NCBI RefSeq assembly: GCF_019793435.1
Contig: NZ_JAILYH010000016.1
Coordinates: forward strand, 124,001 to 188,000
Length of the DNA stretch: 64,000 nt
From: Rhizobium redzepovicii
GTDB lineage: Bacteria; Pseudomonadota; Alphaproteobacteria; Rhizobiales; Rhizobiaceae
Direction: 5' to 3'
Positions within the stretch are counted from its first letter, which is position 1, and each line of letters starts with the position of its first letter. A program made the position numbers and the translations under genes. The notes beneath the pieces were generated by a model. It saw nothing but the letters and a program-made list of their open reading frames with translations, was not told the origin of the DNA and did no database searches. Positions 52,681 to 60,837 of this stretch are shown in pieces.

Positions 52681-53756
52681 GCGCGCTCGACATCCAGAAC
52701 ATCCGTAAGACGTATGGCGAAGTCGAGACGCTGAAAGGCATCGACATTTCGCTGGAAAGCGGCGAATTCCTCGTGCTGCTCGGCTCGTCTGGCTGCGGCA
52801 AGTCCACGCTCCTGAACATCATTGCGGGCCTTGCCGAGGCAACGAGCGGCGACGTCAGGATCGGCGGGCGCTCGGTGCTCGGCGTGCATCCGAAGGACCG
52901 CGACATCGCCATGGTCTTTCAATCCTATGCGCTCTATCCCAATCTGACGGTGCACAGGAACATCGGCTTCGGCCTGGAAATGCGCAAGGTGCCGGCGCCC
53001 GAGCGCGACAGGGCGGTGCGCGACGCTGCAAAACTGCTGCAGATCGAAAACCTCCTCGAGCGCAAGCCGAGCCAGCTTTCCGGCGGCCAGCGCCAGCGCG
53101 TCGCGATCGGCCGCGCGCTGGTGCGCAAGCCGGAGGTCTTCCTCTTCGACGAGCCGCTCTCCAATCTCGACGCCAAGCTGCGCATGGAGATGCGCACCGA
53201 GATCAAGCGGCTGCACCAAATGCTGAAGACGACGGTAGTCTACGTCACCCATGACCAGATCGAGGCGATGACGCTGGCAAGCCGCATCGCCGTCATGCGC
53301 GACGGCCGCATCGAGCAGCTCGGCACGCCGGAAGAGATCTACAACCATCCGGCAACGCTCTATGTCGCCACCTTCGTCGGCGCGCCGCCGATGAACCTGC
53401 TGAAGGCGACGGTGCGTGACGGCCGTCTAGCGCTTTCAAGCTCCGATGCCACCCTGCCCCTACCCGCTTGCTTCCGCGATACCGTCGGCAATGGCCGCGA
53501 TCTCGTCCTCGGCATCCGTCCCGAGGCGCTTCGCACCGACGGCAACGGCCTGTCTATCAAGGCAACCACCGAGGTTTCGGAACTGACCGGTCCGGAACTC
53601 GTCGTCACCGCGCTTACGGGAAATCAGCGGCTGATGGCTTGCCTGCCGCCGCGCACGCCGATCCGGGACAACGAAAAACTGACCCTCTTCTTCGACGAAG
53701 AGGCCATGCATCTCTTCGACCTGGAAACCGGTCTCAGCTGCCTCGGCGAGCAATAG
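52677..53756 (+). CDS. Sugar ABC importer, ATPase (MalK/UgpC type)
   Basis: A 359-residue ATPase. Walker A GSSGCGKST at 36-44, signature LSGGQRQRVAIGRAL, Walker B VFLFDEP and switch VTHDQIEAM are all intact; a MOP-like regulatory domain ends the protein. Last gene of the operon, which runs binding protein, permease, permease, SIS, PfkB, ATPase. It is a paralogue of UgpC at 41.5 kb and may support more than one transporter. It converges on the GH16 gene with 27 bp between stops. Confidence 0.9.
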   Translation: MSALDIQNIRKTYGEVETLKGIDISLESGEFLVLLGSSGCGKSTLLNIIAGLAEATSGDVRIGGRSVLGVHPKDRDIAMVFQSYALYPNLTVHRNIGFGLEMRKVPAPERDRAVRDAAKLLQIENLLERKPSQLSGGQRQRVAIGRALVRKPEVFLFDEPLSNLDAKLRMEMRTEIKRLHQMLKTTVVYVTHDQIEAMTLASRIAVMRDGRIEQLGTPEEIYNHPATLYVATFVGAPPMNLLKATVRDGRLALSSSDATLPLPACFRDTVGNGRDLVLGIRPEALRTDGNGLSIKATTEVSELTGPELVVTALTGNQRLMACLPPRTPIRDNEKLTLFFDEEAMHLFDLETGLSCLGEQ

Positions 53757-53783
53757 GCCCACCAAGCACCCTGAGCTCCCCGT

Positions 53784-54611
53784 TCAGTTCGCCGCTTCGG
53801 CGGGCTTTCGCTTGTAAACATGGATATAATCGACCAGCAGAATGGAAGGGTTCGGCGTTTCATCGATCGGCCATCCCGAGCCGAGCGCCAGATTGACCAG
53901 CGGATAGAACGGCATGTGGAACTCCTTCGGGGTGTCGAAGCTCCAAAGGTATTGCCGATCCAGATAGAAGGTCGTCTTGTCGGCCTGGATATCGACGCCG
54001 TAGGTATGATACTCGCTGTTTAGAATTCCGTCCTCGACCGTTTTCCAATAGCCGCCGGTCGAGTTCTGGCCGCCTTGGCTCTGACGCCAGATATGAAAAC
54101 CCATGCTGAATTCGTAAGGCGCGCGGCCGTAATATTCCAGTACGTCGATCTCGGCTGTATATTTCGACCGGTCGAGCCCGATGAGCCAGAAGGCCGGCCA
54201 GACACCCTTGCCCGGCGGCAGCCTCATCCGTGCTTCGAAATAGCCGAACTGCTGCGAGAAACCTTCGCCCTTCGGGTTCACCGACGACAGCAAGCCCGAA
54301 CGCCAGGTGCCGTCGGCCTCCTTGCGCGCTTCGATCTTCAAAATTCCTTGATCGGTTGTAAACGGAAAGCCGGGAGCCGGATCGGTGAAACGGGCATCAC
54401 CGAAATCGCCGTTCCAGGGCGTATGGGCGATCCAGCGGGAGCTCTTCTCTCCCCAGGCCGAAACGTCGAGGCTGTCGAAACTCTCGTCGAATGTCAGCTG
54501 GTATGCATCGATATTGAGCGGTTCCTGGGCCACGCTGGGCTGGCCGGGCAGCGCGCCTAGACCGAGAACGACGAGCAGACCGAGCCACTTGGCAGATATC
54601 CCGTAACGCAT
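53784..54611 (-). CDS. Secreted GH16 family endo-glycanase
   Basis: A 275-residue glycoside hydrolase family 16 protein. A signal peptide of about 28 residues ends at SVAQ. The beta-bulge active site reads EIDVLE, with Glu154 as nucleophile, Asp156 assisting and Glu159 as acid/base. Family members cut beta-1,3/1,4 glucans; in rhizobia ExoK and ExsH trim succinoglycan. Placed at the end of a glycosyltransferase/flippase arm, it probably trims the polymer made here. AAGGGAG before ATG 54611 supports the start; 15 upstream codons are unlikely. Confidence 0.9.
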   Translation of the reverse strand: MRYGISAKWLGLLVVLGLGALPGQPSVAQEPLNIDAYQLTFDESFDSLDVSAWGEKSSRWIAHTPWNGDFGDARFTDPAPGFPFTTDQGILKIEARKEADGTWRSGLLSSVNPKGEGFSQQFGYFEARMRLPPGKGVWPAFWLIGLDRSKYTAEIDVLEYYGRAPYEFSMGFHIWRQSQGGQNSTGGYWKTVEDGILNSEYHTYGVDIQADKTTFYLDRQYLWSFDTPKEFHMPFYPLVNLALGSGWPIDETPNPSILLVDYIHVYKRKPAEAAN

Positions 54612-54665
54612 TGTTACTCCCTTGAAAACGCTTGAACACAATCGGCGGGGGGGCATTTGCCTCGA

Positions 54666-56147
54666 TCATGAGGTGAGAACCTCGTTTCGTCGCGGCATCA
54701 GCCTTTGAACGACAATGGTCTCGATGCCGTCGGGCTTTCCGACCATCTGCCACAGCAGCAAGGCGACAGCCCAGAAAATGCCCGCTGCCACCCCGCCGCA
54801 AAGCGCGACACAGACGACAAGAGTGACGCCGACAGGCATGGCGACGAGCATTGGCCCCACCCAGAGCAGGAAGGCGATCATCGGCAGGCTCGCGGCCAGC
54901 GGCCGGAAAAAGGAATTCAATTGCGCGGCAAAACTCGCGCCGATCAGCCGCCGTGTGATGACGAGCGATGCGCCATAGGCGACGAGGACTGCCACGATCC
55001 GCGCGCCGAGTGCCCCCGACACCTGAAAATAGGCGATGCCCAAAATGGTGACCGGGACCCTGACGGCGAACTCGACAAACATCCTGAGAGCGACATAACG
55101 GGTATTGTTCATGACCATCGCCAATGGTGGCATCATGTTTGTGGGAAGACCAAGCAGGCTGACAAGGCACAGCCACTGCAGGATTGGCGCGGCCGATGCC
55201 CATTTCTCGCCGACGAGGATGCGCACGGTCGGCTCGGCCAGAAGGGCAAGCGCAATGAGAATGGGTGCCGCGACGAAGGTGATCGCATTCGTCGCCTTCA
55301 GATAGGCGGCGATCAGGTTGCGGCGGTCTTCCACCGTGGAGAAGGCCGCCATCAGCGGGCGCAGCAACGGTCCGACGAAGGTTTGATACGGAATACCGGC
55401 GATATTGTCGGCGACGCTGAAGGCGCCGAATGTCGACAGGCCGGTAAAACGCGGCAGAAGCAGCCGGTCCAGCTGCCAGTTGATCGAACTCAACACCTGC
55501 GACACGGTATTCCAGCTGATCATGTCCTGAAAATGCTTCCATTCGGAAAGGCTGAACGTCGGTCGCATCGGCGCAAGAACATAGGAGGTGATCATCGCCG
55601 CGGTCGGGCCGGCGACCGCTCCGATCGCCAGCCCCCAATAGCTGCCTGTTGCGACAGCTACCCCCACCCCGAACAGCAATGTCGATCCCTTGGCGATGAG
55701 ATCGAGCGCGAACTCGCGTTTGAAATCGAACCGCTGCATGAAAAGAACCATGCGCGGGCTGACCACGCTGCGCATCGCAGGCGCAATCGAGAGAACGGCG
55801 ACAAGGGCGAAAAGCCGAGGATCGTTGTAGACCAGCGCCATTGGCCAGGAGATGATCATCATCAGCAGGCTGATGGCCAGCCCTCTCAGCAGGCTGAGGG
55901 TGAAGGCCGTGGCGAACATCTCGTCCGAAGGCGACGATTGACGCATCAGCGCCTGGGTCAACGGCAGGTCCAGGATTGCCTCGACGATAACCAGGACCGA
56001 CGTCGCGATGGCGACTAGGCCAAAATCCGCAGGACTCAGCAGCCTTGCCAGGACAAGGAGGCTGACGAAATCAAGCATCCGCGCGAGGAATTTTCCACTG
56101 ATCGTCCAGATGCTCGCCGTCGCCGTCCTCTGAGATACGCTTGACAT
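54666..56147 (-). CDS. Wzx/ExoT-type polysaccharide flippase
   Basis: A 493-residue membrane protein with about 14 helices, of the polysaccharide-transporter (WzxC/ExoT) branch of the MOP superfamily. The N-terminal TASIWTISGKFLARMLDFVSLLVLARLLSPADFG pattern (residues about 10-43) is typical. It should flip lipid-linked oligosaccharide repeat units across the inner membrane. It lies 78 bp downstream of a GT4 gene and 54 bp before the glycanase gene, all on one strand. Confidence 0.9.
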   Translation of the reverse strand: MSSVSQRTATASIWTISGKFLARMLDFVSLLVLARLLSPADFGLVAIATSVLVIVEAILDLPLTQALMRQSSPSDEMFATAFTLSLLRGLAISLLMMIISWPMALVYNDPRLFALVAVLSIAPAMRSVVSPRMVLFMQRFDFKREFALDLIAKGSTLLFGVGVAVATGSYWGLAIGAVAGPTAAMITSYVLAPMRPTFSLSEWKHFQDMISWNTVSQVLSSINWQLDRLLLPRFTGLSTFGAFSVADNIAGIPYQTFVGPLLRPLMAAFSTVEDRRNLIAAYLKATNAITFVAAPILIALALLAEPTVRILVGEKWASAAPILQWLCLVSLLGLPTNMMPPLAMVMNNTRYVALRMFVEFAVRVPVTILGIAYFQVSGALGARIVAVLVAYGASLVITRRLIGASFAAQLNSFFRPLAASLPMIAFLLWVGPMLVAMPVGVTLVVCVALCGGVAAGIFWAVALLLWQMVGKPDGIETIVVQRLMPRRNEVLTS

Positions 56148-56225
56148 GATCGGTTTATCTATTTCTCGTCGAGGGGTTGAGAGGGCGGTCGGGGCTGCAA
56201 GGCGGGCTGCTCCGTTCTTTTCCCC

Positions 56226-57470
56226 TCAACCCGCCCGTCTTCTGAAGACGCCGGCAGCTCCGTCTGCGTGGCTGGACAGTTGTTGCTCAATCAGACCGGA
56301 CAGACGATCGCGGAATACGGCTGAGGAGAATTTCAGCGAATGCGCGCGGATTGCATGCGGATCGATATCGTCCTCGACCTCTTCGAATGCTGCCATCGTT
56401 TCCAAAAGGGCTTCCGTCGTCTGCTCGGCAAAGCGAAAGCCGACCTGCGGGGCGGATACGGTTTCCCGGGCGCCGCCCGCATCGAAGGCCAAAACCGGCC
56501 GCCCTGATGCCATCGCTTCAACCGGCAGGATGCCGAAATCCTCCGTGCCCGGAAACAACAAGGCCCTGCATCGCGACAGGTGGTCGCGCAGCACGTTGAA
56601 AGGCTGATGGCCGAGAAACTGAACGGTCGGTCCGGCGATCGACTTCAGGTAAGGGAGTTGTTCGCCTTCACCGATCACCACCAGTTTCCGGCCGGCCTCG
56701 GTGCAGGCGCGCACGGCGATATCCGGCCGCTTGTAGGTGGTCAGCTGTCCCGCATAGAGGTAGAATTCGCCTTTTCCCTTGCCCACGGCAAAATCATCGG
56801 TCGCAACCGGCGGATGGATGACGACGGAGTCCCGGTCGTAGAACCGTCGGATGCGGCTTGCGACATATTCGGAGTTGGCGACGAACACATCGACGCGCGA
56901 GGACGTCGTCACGTCCCAGGCGCGCAGCATGGGCGCGGTAATCGACATCAGGGCACGTCCCACCCAGGGCAGGCCATGGCGATAGACATGGAACTGATCC
57001 CAGATATAGCGCATCGGCGAATGGCAGTAGCAGACATGGAGAGCGTCGGCGCGTGTGATGATGCCTTTGGCGGGGCCGGATTCGCTCGACAGCACTAGGT
57101 CGTAATCCTGCAGATCGAACTGCTCGAGCGCAAAGGGCATCAACGGCAGCATCTTGGTGTAGTGACGCTGCGCGCCGGGGATCTTCTGCAGGAAGGACGT
57201 GCGGATGTTGCGCGTCTTCAGAAAATCGCTGATGCGATCCCGGTTGCAGACGAGGGTGAAGATATCCGCTTGCGGAAACATCCGGCACAGCTCTTCCAGA
57301 ACCTTCTCGCCGCCGCGCATCGAAACGAGCCAGTAATGCACGATGGCGACACGAAGTTGCCCGCTCTCTTTTGAGGTTCCCGCCTCGGTGACGCGTCTTT
57401 TCGCCATAACAGGCGCATCGGGGAGAAATGCCCTCGCGTCGGGGAGAGAGGTCGCTGCTTTAAGGGTCAA
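56226..57470 (-). CDS. Glycosyltransferase family 4
   Basis: A 414-residue GT-B enzyme. N-terminal VAIVHYWLVSMRGGEKVLEEL in outline carries the usual GGxE acceptor loop, and the C-terminal half has the donor-site motif EDFGILPVEAMASGRPV, with the E-x7-E pair. It should add a sugar to a lipid-linked repeat unit. I place the start at TTG 57470: GGAGT six bases upstream is a good ribosome site and TTGA overlaps the stop of the upstream GT gene. A later ATG at 57407 lacks a ribosome site. Donor and acceptor unknown. Confidence 0.85.
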   Translation of the reverse strand: MTLKAATSLPDARAFLPDAPVMAKRRVTEAGTSKESGQLRVAIVHYWLVSMRGGEKVLEELCRMFPQADIFTLVCNRDRISDFLKTRNIRTSFLQKIPGAQRHYTKMLPLMPFALEQFDLQDYDLVLSSESGPAKGIITRADALHVCYCHSPMRYIWDQFHVYRHGLPWVGRALMSITAPMLRAWDVTTSSRVDVFVANSEYVASRIRRFYDRDSVVIHPPVATDDFAVGKGKGEFYLYAGQLTTYKRPDIAVRACTEAGRKLVVIGEGEQLPYLKSIAGPTVQFLGHQPFNVLRDHLSRCRALLFPGTEDFGILPVEAMASGRPVLAFDAGGARETVSAPQVGFRFAEQTTEALLETMAAFEEVEDDIDPHAIRAHSLKFSSAVFRDRLSGLIEQQLSSHADGAAGVFRRRAG

Positions 57471-58813
57471 CTGAGTACTCCTTGTATCGCCACACCGTCT
57501 GCCGGCTCGGAAACCGCGTTCGTCGAAATCAGGCTTTGGTATTCGGCAAGAAGCGCATCGCGCCATTCCTCGTGTGTCGAGGCGAGATCCGGCGACAGCT
57601 GCAAGGCCCGCTCGCTCATGGCGCGAACCTCTTGCGCGGACATTTGACTGAATCGCGTCAAAGTCTCGGCAAAGGCGCTTTCATCGGCCGTATCGCAGGC
57701 AAGCGCCATGCCGGCTCTTTCCATTTCTTCGGCGAGAAAGGCGCTACGCGACATGATGACCGGCAGACCGCTCCTCGCCGCTTCGATAGCGACGAGACCG
57801 AACGGCTCGGGATAACGCGAGGGCATCAACAGCGCACGCGCCTTGCGGATGATCGGGCCGATCTCCGCATGCGACTGCCAGCCGACCGCCCTGACGTGAT
57901 CTCCCGACGCTGCGACCCGCGACATCAGCGGCCCGTCGCCGATCACGCAGAGCCTGACAACGGCTCGGCGCGTGGCGGCGACGGCGTCCTCAACGCCTTT
58001 TTCCTCGTCTAGCCGTCCGATGAACACGAACTCGTCGTTGGCTTCCGCTTCGATGCGATTGATGGAGAGTGGAGCGACGGGATTGCGGATCGTCGTCAGC
58101 CGTTCCGGCCGATAGCCGGTGTCGACGAGAAAGCTCGCCATCTTCTCATGCAGCAGGATGATCCGGCCGAATTCGGCCTGCCCCTTCAGGAGCCGGAGGA
58201 TATTCGAGCCGCGGGCAACCCGCCACAATTTGTGCGAATAACTTCTCTTGTCGCAGGCCGTCGCAATACAGCCTCCGCCAAGCGGGCGTCGCAGGCAGAT
58301 TTCCTGCGCCTGATAGTCGAAGAAGGCGCCGTTGGGGCAGGCCGTGAAGAAATCATGCGCGTGAACCACGCATCGTCCGGCGACCGGCGCCAGCGCCTTG
58401 AAAATCGCGGGAGACAGGATCTGGTGCCAGCCATGCACATGGTAGACGGTGTTGGCGGTATCGTTTTCGGCAATCCAGTTCGCCACCATGCGGACGGCGG
58501 CTCCATTGTGAATGCCGGCGACGAATGCCTTCGCACGCTCGGCGCTGAGCAGGTCGCGGCTCTTCAGCCCGACCATCGAGACGCCGAGTGCGACAAGCTC
58601 CGCATTGGCCGCGTCATCCCCGCTAATATAGGTAACGGGGATGTCGAGCCCGCGAAAAAGCTTGGCTGACAGTACCGCCAGGCCTGTCGCGCCGCCTCTG
58701 GCCACCGAATAGTCGTCGATGACGACCACGCGATCGATCTTTGCCGTGCGGGGGCCGGGAAAGCGGCCAATGCTTGCAGTGGATCGGAGGCCCTCGGAAA
58801 GCGACGGGCGCAT
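57467..58813 (-). CDS. Glycosyltransferase family 4
   Basis: A 448-residue GT-B enzyme. N-terminal domain has VVVIDDYSVARGGATGLAV; the donor side carries FIGRLDEEKGVEDAV and SRYPEPFGLVAIEAARSGLPV with the E-x7-E pattern. Several cysteines (AHDFFTACPNGAFFD; CLRRPLGGGC; ATACD) in the middle are more than usual and could hold a metal or disulfide. It overlaps the Crp gene by one base (TAATG) and the next GT gene by four, so the three are one translational unit. Confidence 0.88.
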   Translation of the reverse strand: MRPSLSEGLRSTASIGRFPGPRTAKIDRVVVIDDYSVARGGATGLAVLSAKLFRGLDIPVTYISGDDAANAELVALGVSMVGLKSRDLLSAERAKAFVAGIHNGAAVRMVANWIAENDTANTVYHVHGWHQILSPAIFKALAPVAGRCVVHAHDFFTACPNGAFFDYQAQEICLRRPLGGGCIATACDKRSYSHKLWRVARGSNILRLLKGQAEFGRIILLHEKMASFLVDTGYRPERLTTIRNPVAPLSINRIEAEANDEFVFIGRLDEEKGVEDAVAATRRAVVRLCVIGDGPLMSRVAASGDHVRAVGWQSHAEIGPIIRKARALLMPSRYPEPFGLVAIEAARSGLPVIMSRSAFLAEEMERAGMALACDTADESAFAETLTRFSQMSAQEVRAMSERALQLSPDLASTHEEWRDALLAEYQSLISTNAVSEPADGVAIQGVLS

Positions 58814-59550
58814 TACTTCACCAAAACCGCGCCGTTGGCACAGGCCTCAAGCGCCTTGCGGTTGAGAATGCGGATCTTGCCCTGCCCCCCGTCGATGATC
58901 TTGCCTTCCCGCAGGCGCCGAAGGCATTGATTGACCTTCTCGCGCGACGCCGGCAACGTCGCGGCCAGGTCATTTTGGGAGATGATCAGTTCGTCCCCGT
59001 TGTTTGCTGCGTCTTTTCCATAAACAGCCGAAAGCCGGAGCAGTGTGCTGGCCAGTCTCGACTGCAGGCTCGACGCCGCATTCGAAATGATCCGGAGTTC
59101 AAGCTCCGAAATACGCGCCAGCGCCCTGGAAAAGACCTTTTCGCGGAAGGAGGCATCGCTGGCGTACATGTCGCGCAACAGGCGACCTTCGAAGAAATGC
59201 AGCTCGCAGTTGGAGCCGGCTCGGTATTCGAGGCTCAGCGTCTGCCTGCGCAGAACCTCGAGCTCGCCGATCAGGCCTGATTTCGGAATGATCTCGACAA
59301 TGAATTCCCTGCCGTCGGGCAGCATCGTGCTTGCGCTGACCACCCCGGAATGTACGCGCGCGAACATATCGATCAGGACGCCGGCCCCGGCAATGACCTC
59401 GCCGCGCCGGAAACGCCGGACGCTCGATCGGCAGGAAAGAAATTCATCGTCAAGCACGATGCGGCTGCCGAGATGAATGCCGCCGCTCGCCGATATCGTC
59501 GGCTTGCCGATGCCGGCCCTGCGGTCTGATGCGTGCGTCACCCCGTCCAT
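58813..59550 (-). CDS. Crp/Fnr-family transcriptional regulator
   Basis: 245 residues: an N-terminal cyclic-nucleotide-binding-like beta barrel (about 30-135), a long dimer helix, and a C-terminal winged helix-turn-helix (ISQNDLAATLPASREKVNQCLRRLR in position about 190-214). No Fnr-type cysteine cluster is seen, and the cAMP phosphate-binding pattern is not clear. The start at ATG 59550 has GGAG eight bases upstream. It is coupled to the two GT genes and probably regulates one or both arms of the polysaccharide locus through the AT-rich intergenic upstream. Confidence 0.9.
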   Translation of the reverse strand: MDGVTHASDRRAGIGKPTISASGGIHLGSRIVLDDEFLSCRSSVRRFRRGEVIAGAGVLIDMFARVHSGVVSASTMLPDGREFIVEIIPKSGLIGELEVLRRQTLSLEYRAGSNCELHFFEGRLLRDMYASDASFREKVFSRALARISELELRIISNAASSLQSRLASTLLRLSAVYGKDAANNGDELIISQNDLAATLPASREKVNQCLRRLREGKIIDGGQGKIRILNRKALEACANGAVLVK

Positions 59551-60019
59551 GCGCATAACTCCAATACTCGAATAACGATAAGAATGCTGCACTGCATCAT
59601 TTATATTGCCTTAATATCGAAGTCAAATAACATCGCCGAGAGTTTACGTAAATATTGAGATTACAATTAGTTGAAAACACAAAAATACATCATTTGTCTC
59701 ATTAATAGCCTCGATAAGTTCAAATAAAGCCCATTTTACGGAAATTTTCGCTTATTAAAAAGTCTTGCTGATTAAAAATATCACTAATCCGAATGATGAT
59801 ATCATAAATATAGGTGTATCTACGCGCCTTAACCACGACTGGGTAGTTTATATCCTGATTTAGAATGAAAATAATTTGCCAGACGCCACGATCGGATCTC
59901 TCTTCTGCGGTTTCGTAGCATAAAGTATTTATTAAGGATTATGACTTTGGTAACAGACAACAAGAGTGCGGCGCAGCAAACTTTGAACGGTTCTTAATCG
60001 GAAAGTTTTGGAGACCCCA
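59551..60019. promoter_or_regulatory. AT-rich divergent control region of the polysaccharide locus
   Basis: 469 bp between the Crp-type gene and the exoY-like gene, clearly richer in A+T than anything else in the window (long runs of A, T and ATAT). It contains two short palindromes, TTTACGTAAA at 59643-59652 and ATGATATCAT at 59796-59805, but no match I would call a Crp box. It must hold promoters for both arms. Its composition would suit an AT-binding repressor such as MucR/Ros or a nucleoid protein; that is inference. Confidence 0.6.
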
Positions 60020-60721
60020 ATGGCATGGGATGCACATAGTTTCGAGGCATGGTCGCGTGTCGGAAGGCCTGCGAAAGACGGCGGCCTCCATGCGTCCCGA
60101 CCTCGTGCAGCGGGTAGATCGGTCAAGCGCGCGCTCGACCTTCTGTTGGCGATCACCGCCCTGATCCTGCTTTCCCCGCTTCTGCTGCTCGTCGCAATGA
60201 TCGTGAAATTCTCCGACCGCGGCCCGGCCTTCTATTCCCATACGCGCATCGGCTTCGGCGGAGCGCCGTTCGGATGCCTCAAGTTTCGCACGATGAAGAC
60301 CGATGCGAGCGCGCAGCTTGCCGAATTGCTGCAAAACAGCGCGGCTGCGCGCAGCGAATGGGAAGCGACGCGCAAGCTGAAGGATGATCCGAGGATCACC
60401 GCCGTCGGCGACATTCTGCGACGGTCGAGCCTCGACGAGCTCCCCCAGTTGTTCAATGTCCTGCGCGGCGAAATGAGCCTGGTCGGCCCGCGGCCGATCA
60501 CCGCTGAAGAATTGCCGCGCTACGGCGAGCACATCTGGGCCTACATGGCCGTCCGTCCTGGACTGACCGGTCACTGGCAGACCAGCGGGCGCAACGATGT
60601 CAGCTATGAACACCGGGTTTCCCTCGACGTGCACTACCTCAATAACTGGTCGCTCGGCCGGGACTTGATCATCATCGCCAAGACCATCCCAGCTCTGTTT
60701 TCGCAGCGTGGCTCGTACTGA
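60020..60721 (+). CDS. Undecaprenyl-phosphate sugar phosphotransferase (ExoY/PssA type)
   Basis: A 233-residue priming enzyme that moves a sugar-1-phosphate from UDP-sugar to undecaprenyl phosphate and so starts polysaccharide repeat-unit assembly. One membrane helix (about 40-62) precedes the cytoplasmic catalytic domain with CLKFRTMKTDA, SLDELPQLFNVLRGEMSLVGPRP in outline (around 140-162) and VRPGLTGHWQTSGR. GGAG seven bases before ATG 60020 sets the start. First gene of the rightward arm. Galactose or glucose is the usual first sugar; not decidable here. Confidence 0.92.
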   Translation: MAWDAHSFEAWSRVGRPAKDGGLHASRPRAAGRSVKRALDLLLAITALILLSPLLLLVAMIVKFSDRGPAFYSHTRIGFGGAPFGCLKFRTMKTDASAQLAELLQNSAAARSEWEATRKLKDDPRITAVGDILRRSSLDELPQLFNVLRGEMSLVGPRPITAEELPRYGEHIWAYMAVRPGLTGHWQTSGRNDVSYEHRVSLDVHYLNNWSLGRDLIIIAKTIPALFSQRGSY

Positions 60722-60837
60722 GCATTAAAGGGGAAAGCTGCCGATCATGTCCGTCGGAAGATACGCTACCCCTTCGTCCTCTCCAGGCTGCCAGTATCTC
60801 GTAACTCCGTAATCTCGCCATTTTGGATTTGGACGAC

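Noticed and set aside
59643..59805. Short palindromes TTTACGTAAA and ATGATATCAT as Crp boxes
   Set aside because: Neither matches the TGTGA-N6-TCACA plan, and 10-bp palindromes are expected by chance in so AT-rich a stretch.
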